From: Achromobacter pulmonis
GTDB lineage: Bacteria; Pseudomonadota; Gammaproteobacteria; Burkholderiales; Burkholderiaceae_B
Assembly (NCBI RefSeq): GCF_902859765.1
Contig: NZ_CADIJV010000003.1
Location: forward strand, 248,001-312,000
DNA: 64,000 bases
Direction: 5' to 3'
Part shown: positions 27,372-35,684 of the stretch, one piece after another
How positions within the stretch are numbered: the first letter of the stretch is position 1
Layout: every line of letters begins with the position of its first letter
Notes under the pieces: generated by a model
What the model was told of the DNA's origin: nothing
Seen by the model: only the letters and a program-made list of their open reading frames with translations
Databases searched by the model: none
Made by a program: the position numbers and the translations under genes

Positions 27372-27409
27372 TTGGAGGGTAGGATCAACCCACTCGCCGA
27401 GCCGCCATC

Positions 27410-28414
27410 ATGTCGATCTCCCCTCTCGCCTCGTCTTCTTCCCCCGCGTGCGCCGCGTCGGATTCGCTGGCCGACAGTTTCGCCACCAGCTATGCCGGCG
27501 TGGTCGCCTTCATCGCCGTCGCCGCCGAAGGCAATTTCGCCAAAGCCGGCGACCGCCTGGGTATCGGCCGTTCGGCCGTCAGCCGCAGCGTCCAGAAGCT
27601 GGAAGACCAACTGGGCACGCGCCTGTTCCTGCGCACCACCCGCAGCACCTCACTGACCGTCGAAGGCAAGCGCTTCTATGAACAGTGCCACCCCGGCGTG
27701 GAACACATCGTGCGGGCCCTGGACGACATGCGCGAGCTGCGCGAGGGGCCGCCCGCGGGCCAATTGCGGGTGTGCTCGACCGTGGGGTTCGGCCGCAAGG
27801 TGGTCGCGCCCCTGCTGCAGGCGTTCCGCGCCGCCCATCCGGGCATCTCGGTGGAACTGTTGCTGGACGACGGCCCCACCGACTTCACCACCGACCGCGT
27901 CGACATCTCGTTCCGCAATGGCCGCATGGAAGACAGCCAGGTGATCGCCCGCAAGGTGATTCCCATGCAGATGATGCTGTGCGCCTCGCCGGAGTATGCG
28001 GCACGCCACGGTCTGCCGGACAGCGTCGACGCCATCGGCCGCCACCGCTGCGTCAACTTCCGGCTGGCCTCGGGCCGGGTCTACGAATGGGAATTCAAGG
28101 TCGACGGCCGCCTGCGCAAAGTGACCCCACCCGCGATGCTCACGTTCAACGACGCCGACCTGGTGTTGCAGGCGGTACTGGACGGCCACGGCCTGGCGCA
28201 GATCGCCGGCTACCAGGCCTGTGAACACCTGCGCGCCGGCACGCTGGTGGCCTGCCTGCCGCAACACGCGCCGGACGACCGCGGACATTACCTGTGCTTC
28301 CTGAGCCGGCAGCACCTGCCGACGCGCATGCGCGTCTTCATCGACTACATGACCGAACGCATCCGCGCGCTGGACCTGCAGATCATCGACAGCCTGTCGC
28401 CGCCTGCCACGTGA
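27410..28414 (+). CDS. LysR family transcriptional regulator
   Basis: The 334-residue protein has a ~25-residue low-complexity Ser/Ala leader, then the LysR HTH (VVAFIAVAAEGNFAKAGDRLGIGRSAVSRSVQKLEDQLGTRLF) and a substrate-binding domain resembling the CrgA-like branch (GFGRKVVAPLLQAFRAAHPGISVELLLDDGPTDF). A later start inside the leader is possible. A candidate ECF41 promoter lies just upstream. It is convergent with the epimerase/AhpD pair and probably regulates them or itself. Confidence 0.87.
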   Translation: MSISPLASSSSPACAASDSLADSFATSYAGVVAFIAVAAEGNFAKAGDRLGIGRSAVSRSVQKLEDQLGTRLFLRTTRSTSLTVEGKRFYEQCHPGVEHIVRALDDMRELREGPPAGQLRVCSTVGFGRKVVAPLLQAFRAAHPGISVELLLDDGPTDFTTDRVDISFRNGRMEDSQVIARKVIPMQMMLCASPEYAARHGLPDSVDAIGRHRCVNFRLASGRVYEWEFKVDGRLRKVTPPAMLTFNDADLVLQAVLDGHGLAQIAGYQACEHLRAGTLVACLPQHAPDDRGHYLCFLSRQHLPTRMRVFIDYMTERIRALDLQIIDSLSPPAT

Positions 28415-28417
28415 CGC

Positions 28418-28591
28418 TCATTGCGTCAGCGCCACCACGCTTTCGATGCCGCCTTGCGTCATCTTGGCGTAGGGACACAGGCGCTCGGTGTCGCGCACCA
28501 GCGCCTGGTCGACGCCGGGCAGATGGATGTTGACGTCCGCGCTCAACGCGAACAGGCCATCGACCGGGTCGCGACCAAAGGCGAGCCCTTC
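28418..28591 (-). pseudogene. C-terminal remnant of an Ohr/OsmC-type peroxidase
   Basis: On the minus strand about 57 codons read GRDPVDGLFALSADVNIHLPGVD, then ERLCPYAKMTQGGIESVVALT before a stop. This matches the C-terminal third of organic hydroperoxide resistance proteins, including the second catalytic Cys in CPY. The N-terminal two thirds, with the first Cys, are absent. The fragment begins right behind the epimerase stop at 28593, so an insertion or deletion removed the rest. Confidence 0.75.
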
Positions 28592-28592
28592 G

Positions 28593-29348
28593 CTACGGTC
28601 GCGCGCCCGAGCGGCCGAACCAGGTATCGAAGTCGATCGCGCCCAGGCGCGCGCCGGCGGCTGGCACCAACGTCGCGTCATCGAGCGCCGCGCCGAAATA
28701 GCGCGCCTGCGCATCCGCCTGCACACTTCGCAGGTCGCCGATCCGGGCCATATAGCGCTGCGCCAGCTCGGCCAGGCGCACGCGCTCAGGCCCGGCGATT
28801 TCCACGATGCCATTGACGGGCGCGGCCAGCGTCGCATCGGCCATGGCCAACGCCACGTCGTCAGCAGCGATCGGCTGGACGTAGGCCGGCGACAGCCGCA
28901 CCTGGTCGCCCTCGGTGCTCGACTGCACGATGCCGGCCAGGAACTCGAAGAATTGCGTGCTATGGACGATGGTGTAGGGAATGCCGGCCGCCTGGATCAG
29001 GGCCTCCTGCGCGATCTTGCCGCGGAAATAGCCACTTTCGGACAGCCGCTGCGTGCCCACCACCGACAGCGCCACGTGGTGGCGCACACCGGCGCGCGCC
29101 TCGGCGGCCAGCAGATTGCGTCCCGACGTCTGGAAAAACGCCAATACGGCCTGGTCTTCGAACGATGGCGAGTTGGCCACGTCGACCACCGTGTCGACGC
29201 TGGCCAACGCGGCGTCCAGGCCTTCGCAGGTAAGGGTGTTGACGCCCGTCGCGGGCGATGCGGCAATTGCGTCATGGCCGCGCTCGACAAGTCGCCTGAC
29301 GAGTCTGGCGCCGATCAGGCCTGTGCCGCCGATTACCAGGATCTTCAT
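28593..29348 (-). CDS. NAD(P)-binding epimerase/NmrA-like protein
   Basis: The 251-residue Rossmann protein has the dinucleotide motif VIGGTGLIGARLVRRLVERGH at the N-terminus. It otherwise matches NmrA-like atypical SDRs (ALSVVGTQRLSESGYFRGKIAQEALI). ECF41 loci often carry such an epimerase or oxidoreductase, so it fits the nearby sigma factor. It lies 9 bp behind the AhpD-like gene in the same direction and runs up against an Ohr remnant. The substrate is unknown. Confidence 0.85.
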   Translation of the reverse strand: MKILVIGGTGLIGARLVRRLVERGHDAIAASPATGVNTLTCEGLDAALASVDTVVDVANSPSFEDQAVLAFFQTSGRNLLAAEARAGVRHHVALSVVGTQRLSESGYFRGKIAQEALIQAAGIPYTIVHSTQFFEFLAGIVQSSTEGDQVRLSPAYVQPIAADDVALAMADATLAAPVNGIVEIAGPERVRLAELAQRYMARIGDLRSVQADAQARYFGAALDDATLVPAAGARLGAIDFDTWFGRSGARP

Positions 29349-29357
29349 GCTGTCTCC

Positions 29358-29837
29358 TCAGTTGAACTTGGCCTTGTCCAGGCCATAGGCTTTATCGGCC
29401 GAACCCGGCACGGTCCGGAAGCCCACGTTCAAGCGGTTCCAGCCATTGATCGCCATGATGGCGAAACTCAGGTCGGCAATCTCCTTCTCCGACAATTGCG
29501 TGCGCACGCGCTCGTACACCTCATCAGGCACGCCCTGCGCGCCCAGCGTGGTCAGGGCCTCGGTCCACGCCAGGCAGGCGCGTTCGCGCGGCGAGAATTC
29601 GGTCGACTCGCGCCAGATCGCGACGTGATGCAGGCGCAGTTCGCGCTCGCCGTGGATCTTGGCTTCTTTCACATGCATGTCCAGGCAGAAGCCGCAGCCG
29701 TTGATCTGCGAAGCCCTGATTTCGACCAGGGACAGGATTGACGGCTCGATCGCGCCGGATTTCACGAGCATGCCGAACTCGACGAATTTCTTGAACAGTT
29801 CGGGCGATTGGGCGAAAGCGTTCAGGCGTTGACTCAT
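29358..29837 (-). CDS. Carboxymuconolactone decarboxylase/AhpD-family protein
   Basis: The 159-residue protein has the AhpD-type redox motif CGFCLDMH (Cys-x-x-Cys with a following His) preceded by EIRASQING, and the TEALTTLG helix. Members with this motif are usually thiol-dependent peroxidase-like proteins rather than decarboxylases. It is the typical partner of ECF41 sigma factors. The start ATG 29837 heads the two-gene unit with the epimerase. I found no ECF41 promoter match upstream of it. Confidence 0.88.
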   Translation of the reverse strand: MSQRLNAFAQSPELFKKFVEFGMLVKSGAIEPSILSLVEIRASQINGCGFCLDMHVKEAKIHGERELRLHHVAIWRESTEFSPRERACLAWTEALTTLGAQGVPDEVYERVRTQLSEKEIADLSFAIMAINGWNRLNVGFRTVPGSADKAYGLDKAKFN

Positions 29838-29964
29838 GGTGATTCCCTCGATGGACAGGTGCGTCCAGCCCGTACCGCGCCGGACGGCGCGCCTGCTGGA
29901 ACAATGATGCCCAGATCGTAGGTCAGCCCGGCAGGCCGCGGTAGGTACGGCGCCGGGCACACGG

Positions 29965-29983
29965 TGTTGCCCTGGCGGCAACA
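29965..29983. promoter_or_regulatory. 7-bp inverted repeat (TGTTGCC-N5-GGCAACA)
   Basis: The dyad lies between the AhpD-like start (29837) and the end of the hydrolase gene (29985). Its form T-N-rich-A with a 19-bp span suits a LysR-type operator, perhaps for the regulator at 27410. It could instead be a weak hairpin ending the hydrolase transcript, but no T-tract follows. Confidence 0.4.
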
Positions 29984-29984
29984 A

Positions 29985-30893
29985 TCAGCGCGTACCGGCG
30001 TGGGCGGAGGCCAGGAAAGCCGCGGCGCGGCGCCACAGTTCCGGCCACTGCGCTTGCCAGCAGCAATGGTGCGTCGCGTCCGGGACGCTGACGACCGGTG
30101 GCCGCGCGGGCTGGGGATAGCGGGCGGCATAGCCGCGCGCGAGCGCCGGCGGCACAACCGTATCGCGCGCGCCGGTGAAATGGTATTGCGCCATGCCCGC
30201 GAGCCGGTCCGTTTCCAGGGCGGGATCGAGCGATCCGGTCAATGGCGCCAGGTCATGCAAGCGCGCCCAGCCGGCCAGGTCGAGGTTGCCGGCCACGGTC
30301 ACCAGCCCGATCACGTCATGACGGCGAGCGGCCGCCAGGGCCGCAATCGCCGCCCCGCCCGAGTACCCGACGAGCACCAGATCGCGCGGCCCCAGCCGGC
30401 GTTGCAAGGCATCCAGCGCCGCATTGGTAGCGGCCACCACTTCCGGCGAGAAACGCCGCGCGGTCCAATACGCGGCAGAACAGGGCGGGCGTTGCGCGCC
30501 CGTGTACTGGCAGGGACGCGCCAGATAGGCGGCCAGCCCGTCGGGCTGCGCCAAGGCCAGGCGCAACCCGACAGGCTCTGCCGGCGTCGGATCCCCTGAC
30601 GCTTGGGATGGCGTCAGCCACGCCAGGCCATCGCCTTCGATGTACACGGTCAGCCATCCCGGCTGCGCTGGCCGCGCCAGCGGCACATACGCGCGCAGCG
30701 CAAAACCGGCCGCGGGCAAGGTCAACGCGGTCCAACCGCGCGACGCGGCCACTGCGTCGGCGTGCGCGACGCGCGCATCCCGCGTCGGGGGCACACTACA
30801 GCCGGCGGCCAGCGCCAGCAGCGCCGCCAACGCGGCCCGCCAGGCCAGGCCGCCAGGACGACGGCGCGCGCCCTTAGAACAGCCAGCGGACAC
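29985..30893 (-). CDS. Alpha/beta-fold lipoprotein hydrolase
   Basis: Counting from GTG 30893, a 302-residue protein has a Sec signal with lipobox ALAAGC (Cys about 32). The mature part shows VYIEGDGLAW (oxyanion region), the nucleophile elbow GYSGG, an acid in TGARDTVVP and a His in PDATHHCCW. It is likely an envelope-anchored esterase; the substrate is unknown. Starts up to ATG 30965 are open, all lying inside the 3' end of the autotransporter gene. The start choice is uncertain and no good ribosome site is visible. Confidence 0.72.
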   Translation of the reverse strand: MSAGCSKGARRRPGGLAWRAALAALLALAAGCSVPPTRDARVAHADAVAASRGWTALTLPAAGFALRAYVPLARPAQPGWLTVYIEGDGLAWLTPSQASGDPTPAEPVGLRLALAQPDGLAAYLARPCQYTGAQRPPCSAAYWTARRFSPEVVAATNAALDALQRRLGPRDLVLVGYSGGAAIAALAAARRHDVIGLVTVAGNLDLAGWARLHDLAPLTGSLDPALETDRLAGMAQYHFTGARDTVVPPALARGYAARYPQPARPPVVSVPDATHHCCWQAQWPELWRRAAAFLASAHAGTR

Positions 30894-33676
30894 GCAGCGA
30901 AGCCGTCTGGCCGAAGAAGCCATCGCGACGTGTGGCGTCATAGCGGCCCGAGATCTCCGTGCCATTCTGCGTGGTGTACGCCAGGCCCGCCCCAGCGCGC
31001 AACAGCCAGGGAGACTGGCTGGTGCCGTAGGTCACGAAGGCCGCGTCGGCCGCGCCGGCGAAAGCGGCCGTGATGCGGGCATCGCGGTTGTAGAGGTCAT
31101 AGCCGGCGCCCAGATTGGCCGTGGCGGTGAAGCGGTCCGTCAGCGCGTGCGTGAACTTGCCGTCCAGCCCGAGCACCAACGCATCCGTGCTGCGGGACTT
31201 GACCTGCAGGTTCAGGCCGCCCGCGCCCTGCTCGCGATAAGCGTCATCCTTGATCCAGGTGTAGTCCAGGCGCAACGACGGCGCGAAGACACTGCGTTCA
31301 CTCAGCGCGTAGCGCCGGTCCACGCCAATCCCGGCATGCACGGTCTTGCTGTCATAGCGCGATTGCGCGCTCAGGCCGGCAAGGTCGATCTGTCGCTGGC
31401 CCTTGTTGCGCATCCGGCCGCCATCGAACTGGTAGAACAGGTCGGACCGGCTGTCCAGCGCCTGCGCGCCATAGGCAATCAGTTGATAGCTGTCGATGTC
31501 GGACTTCTGCCGCGGACCGCTCGGGTTGCTCGACACGTCGGTGTGCGAATAGGCAAAGGCCAGGCCCAGGTCGGTACCGGGCCTCAAGCTGCCATCCAGG
31601 CCGATGACCAGGCCGCCGGTATCGGCGCTGTAGCCGGTCACGCCGTCCTGGTCCTGCTGACGCGAGTGCGTGCCAAAAGGCTTGATCCAGATATGACGGT
31701 CACTGAAAAAGCCGTCGCCCGAGGCCATGCCGCGACCGGCGTCGATGCGCGCCTGCACCACCGAATTGACCGTGGCCATCGTATTGTTGGCCAGCGACAG
31801 CCCGTTGCCCGTCAGCAGCGGCAGCGTCTGCTGCACGACGGCGTTGACTTCGCTGCTGTTACTGCTGTTGACGATCGTGTCCAGCGCGCGCTGCAGCTCG
31901 GGCGAGGAGGTTCCCTGGGCCAGCAGCGCGTCGAAGACCGCGGCGGCGCCGCGAGCGCCGGGCGCCTGCGAGCCCACCGCACCCTGGATGCTGCGCATGC
32001 CAGTATCGCGCGCGGCCAGGTCCACGCCATTGGCGCCGAACACGGCCGAGAAGGCGTAGCGCAACGAATTGTCGGTCACCGCCAGGCCATTGTTGGTGAC
32101 GCCGCCCGTTGCCGTGACCACATTGGCCAGGGTATCGCCGCCATAGCTCGACTTGACGTCCACATCAATCGTGCCGCCCAGCGTGGCGCTGCCGCCCACC
32201 GTCAGCTTGCTGTAGTCGCTGGCGCTGGCGGCCGCGATGCGCAAGGTACCGCCGCCGGCCTGGGTGAAATCGCCGCCGACGCGGCCTGCGAGCGCGGTAC
32301 CGGTGTAGCGCGGATTGGCCAGGTCGGCGCCCTGCTTGAGCAGGATGACGCCGGCGTTCGCCAGGCGGGTCCGGTCGCCCAGCGACAAGCCGCCGGACAG
32401 CACGCCACCGGCCTGGTTGTCGACGCGGAAACTGACGCCATCGGCCACGCGCACGGCATCGCCCGCGCTGGCGATGGTGCCGCTGTTGGCCAGCGAGCCC
32501 CCCCGCCGCCGCGGCCGTGACATAAACCCCGGCGCCGGTCGCATCGCTGACCGTCATGGTGCCCTGGTTGGTCAGGTTGACCTGGCCGCCGCTCGAGCTG
32601 GCCTGAATGCCATAGCGGGCATTGATGCGGCCCGCATTCAAGACCGAGACATTGCCCAGGTCGGTGGCGGCGTTGATCCCCGCGTCCGCCGTGGCGTTGA
32701 GCACGCCACTGGCGGTATTGGTGGCGGTGACCGCGCCATTGCCGTCGGTGTAGACACGGATGGCCGAGAATCCGGGTCCGGTCTGCGGCTGGCCAGCCTG
32801 GCGATTGGCGGTGATCGTGCCGCTGTTGTAGACCAGGGTATCGGCGCCGGTACCGGCGGCCACCACCGCATCATAGTGATCGGCGATCACCGTGCCGCTG
32901 TTGACGATTTCCGCGCCGCCATTGCTCGACCATGCGACCAGCCCCTGGAGGGTCGTCGAGCGCACGCTGCCCGCGTTTTCGATCCGCGACGTGCCCGCGT
33001 AATTGATCGCGCGCGCGGCGGCCTGGTAGGCCTGCACCGTGCCCAGGTTGCGGATCAGGACCGTGCCCGGCCGGGCGACGTTGCCGCCGTCGGCATACAG
33101 GCCGCGCGCCTGGGTGGAAGTCACGGCGCCGCGATTGATCAGGGTAACGGTGCCATTGTTGGAGGTGGCGGAAATGCCATAGGTATCGCTGCCGGTGGCG
33201 ACCACGGTCGCCGCGCTGTCGATATAGATATCGTTGCGAAATGCCGTGTCCGCGCTTTCCGAGCGGATCCAGAGCGCGCCGAACGGTCCGGCCGAGCGCA
33301 ACGTGACGCCCGTGCCGATATTGACGTTGACGCTCCAGTCATTCGCGCTCGAATTCAGGAATACGGCGGGATAGTCGTTGCGCTCGAGCGTGGTGTTGCC
33401 GCTGATGGTCAGGTTCTGCACGAACGGCCCCGTCGAAACGGACGGATCGTTGCGCAGGGACACGGACGAGGCGGTGACATCCCTGACCACCAGCGACGAA
33501 GTGCCGGCGCCGCCGCGAAGTTCGATCTCGGTGGGACCGCATTGCAGCGCGACGACGCTGCCGGTCGCGCTACAGCCATCCAGCGGCGCGGGCGCGGCGA
33601 AAAGCGGGGCCGAGCCCGCGACGAGCAGCGCCGGCAACAGCGCATAGGAAAAGGGCAGATCTTTGGGCAGGCGCAT
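30874..33676 (-). pseudogene. Autotransporter with frameshift at a G7 (plus-strand C7) tract
   Basis: From ATG 33676 a signal peptide (to about residue 28) and a passenger of beta-helix type repeats (NSGTITANR, NAGSVRST and similar) run to VYVTAAAAGG. There, at plus-strand C7 (32498-32504), the frame shifts. The other frame continues SLANSGTIASAGDAVRVADG through a linker to a full autotransporter beta-domain (about 290 residues, ending RVRWLF). Total length is 2803 bp; losing one G gives exactly 934 codons. All parts are intact apart from this one base, so slippage or a sequencing error is more likely than decay. Confidence 0.85.
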
Positions 33677-33690
33677 CGCAATTTTTCAGA

Positions 33691-33737
33691 TTTTGTAACA
33701 AAACGCTATTTAAAGATACCTCGGTCGATATCGTCAA
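33691..33737 (-). promoter_or_regulatory. Promoter and palindrome upstream of the autotransporter
   Basis: On the minus strand TTGACG (33737-33732) and TTAAAT (33713-33708) are separated by 18 bp, a fair sigma-70 promoter. TTTTGT-A-ACAAAA (33691-33703), a perfect dyad, lies between the -10 and the ATG at 33676 and could bind a repressor. Confidence 0.45.
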
Positions 33738-33838
33738 TCGATTAGTCGTTTTCTTGATCTTGGTATAGGAAGCCTGCCAAGCCGCCTGAGCCTGCTTTGC
33801 CTCAATCTGAATCCGCGCCGCTCTCCACCCGCCAGGGC

Positions 33839-34345
33839 CTATAACAACAACTGAATAGCCGGCAGGCTGGCATCCGCGTTAAGCAGGACGACCTTTTTCA
33901 TGCGCAGCTTGAATGCGCCCGGCGTGCCTTCAATGGTGTGATGGGCGGTTGCGGCCAGCATGCGTTGCGCATCACCTTGCGTCTCCACATACAGGAAGGG
34001 GGTGCGCGTCTGGTGCAAGGTAGCGCCGGGCTCGGCTTGAACCCACTGCGGCGCCTGCAGGATGCGTAGCCCGCGCACCGCCGGATGCAGCGAGTGTGCA
34101 CGGGGATTGCCATACCGCTGCATGCGTAGCCGCAACAGCAGCAGATCTTCGTAGAGCAAGGATGGCGCCTCGTCCCCCAGGGGCTGGTCCGGCGACAGCG
34201 GCATCCAATACAAGCCCCCCTCCGCGTACAAAGACAGCCACTCGTCGTAGCGCTGCGTGTCCAGCAGCATGGCCTCGTGGTAGACGAATGCGCCCAGGGC
34301 TGCCTGTAGCGTCATGGTATCCAGGTCGATCCGATCCGTTGTCAC
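33839..34345 (-). CDS. Ring-hydroxylating dioxygenase beta subunit
   Basis: The 168-residue protein has the SnoaL-like fold of Rieske dioxygenase beta subunits (FVYHEAMLLDTQRYDEWLSLYAEGGLYWMPL, RIRWLF-free ending VVLLNADASLPAIQLLL). It forms the structural part of the alpha-n-beta-n oxygenase. The GTG start at 34345 overlaps the TGA of the alpha subunit (GTGA), so the two are coupled. It is the last gene of the operon. Confidence 0.88.
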   Translation of the reverse strand: MTTDRIDLDTMTLQAALGAFVYHEAMLLDTQRYDEWLSLYAEGGLYWMPLSPDQPLGDEAPSLLYEDLLLLRLRMQRYGNPRAHSLHPAVRGLRILQAPQWVQAEPGATLHQTRTPFLYVETQGDAQRMLAATAHHTIEGTPGAFKLRMKKVVLLNADASLPAIQLLL

Positions 34346-35655
34346 GCCGTGTCTCCCATCAGGTTCAGCCAGCCACGGTGCTGGTTGCGTATGACCCATT
34401 CGTTATTGCCGCTCTCAATTGAACTGGCGCCGGCATGAAGTTCGCCTTCCCGATAGCCTCGGTGCAGGCTCAACCATTCATTACCGTCACAGGCCAGGCC
34501 ACGTTGCTGGCTTTCGAACAGATGCACGTCATCATGCGCGACAACCGACATGGGCGAGAACACCAACCTGGCGTACGAAGCGGCGCGCTGGCGCAGGCGG
34601 GCCGGCGCGCTCTTGGGCGCGAAAGCCCAGGTTTCGATCAGGGTCTCATTGACCGCCAGCGGACGCAGCACGCGGAGGATCATGGGCGACGCCTTGGCTG
34701 CCAGGCTGGGATAAAGCACCGTGTTTTGCGGGGAAAACGCCAGGATCTGTTGCGCCCCCTCTTTGCCATGGCGCGCTTCCAGTTCGGCTTGATAGTCGGG
34801 CAGCGGGGCGTAGCCAGTATGGATGCTGAACTTCGTGCCCAGGATGCTGTGCCCGTGCGGCAGCACCCGCGCGCCCATCTCCGAATAAAAGCTGTAGCCC
34901 GCGCCGAAGGGAAGCAATTGCTCCATGGCCAAGACGGTGTCGCCGCCTTCGGGCAGGTCTTGCGCCACGTGCTTCGCGGCGCTGGCGGCCGATTCGTGCG
35001 TCGAGATGGGATGCACGGTGTCGTTGACGTTTTCCAGATAGAGCTTCCAGTTGCAGCCGATGCGGTTGCGCAAGGGCGCGCCCAGCACGCACAGTTCGCC
35101 GTCCGGCGCGCGCGCCACCATGTTGTCGAGCGTGGCAAGGGCTTCCCCGAAATAGGACTCGAAGTCCGGGCCGTCGTGGCTGATCCGAGCAAACACAAAG
35201 CCCTTGTAGTTCACGTAGGCGCCCGGCGATGCCAGGCCTTTTCCGGACGGGCAGGCAGACAGGTTCGTGCCCTCGTAGTCGTTCTTCAAGGGGATGGACA
35301 GCAGGCTGCCATCCAGGCGATAGGACCAGGCGTGATAAGGGCAACGCAATACCTTGCCGCAATTGCCCGCGCGCTCGTGCACCAACTGGCTGCCCTTGTG
35401 CGCGCACCGGTTCATCAGCACCACCACCTCGTTCGCGCTGCCGCGCAGCATGATCATCGACTGCCCGGCAATGTCGGTGGTAGTGTAGTCGCCCACGGCG
35501 GGCGTCTGGCTCTCATGCCCCACGTACACCCAGGCGCGCGTCCACAACCGGGCCTGCTCGGCGCGATACACATCGGGGTCGGTGTACAAGTCCCGGTGCA
35601 CCTGGTCTGGCCCGACCAGATGTTCGAACCCCTGCTGAAAAGAACCGTCCTTCAT
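34342..35655 (-). CDS. Rieske aromatic-ring-hydroxylating dioxygenase alpha subunit
   Basis: The 437-residue catalytic subunit has a [2Fe-2S] Rieske site (Cys 84 and His 86 in RCAHKG; Cys 105 and His 108 in CPYHAW). The mononuclear iron site is in ENVNDTVHPISTH (bridging Asp 212, ligands His 215 and His 220). It would add O2 to an aromatic ring in the cytoplasm, with electrons from a ferredoxin or reductase that is not encoded nearby. ATG 35655 is chosen for its AGGAGA. It follows a dipeptide-type ABC system in the same direction, an unusual pairing. The substrate is unknown. Confidence 0.93.
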   Translation of the reverse strand: MKDGSFQQGFEHLVGPDQVHRDLYTDPDVYRAEQARLWTRAWVYVGHESQTPAVGDYTTTDIAGQSMIMLRGSANEVVVLMNRCAHKGSQLVHERAGNCGKVLRCPYHAWSYRLDGSLLSIPLKNDYEGTNLSACPSGKGLASPGAYVNYKGFVFARISHDGPDFESYFGEALATLDNMVARAPDGELCVLGAPLRNRIGCNWKLYLENVNDTVHPISTHESAASAAKHVAQDLPEGGDTVLAMEQLLPFGAGYSFYSEMGARVLPHGHSILGTKFSIHTGYAPLPDYQAELEARHGKEGAQQILAFSPQNTVLYPSLAAKASPMILRVLRPLAVNETLIETWAFAPKSAPARLRQRAASYARLVFSPMSVVAHDDVHLFESQQRGLACDGNEWLSLHRGYREGELHAGASSIESGNNEWVIRNQHRGWLNLMGDTA

Positions 35656-35684
35656 AGCGTCTCCTGAGCATTCATGGTTTGGCG

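Noticed and set aside
29837-29984. ECF41 promoter upstream of the AhpD-like gene
   Set aside because: No GACG-N16-TGTGACA-like arrangement (minus-strand reading) was found, even allowing for several mismatches.
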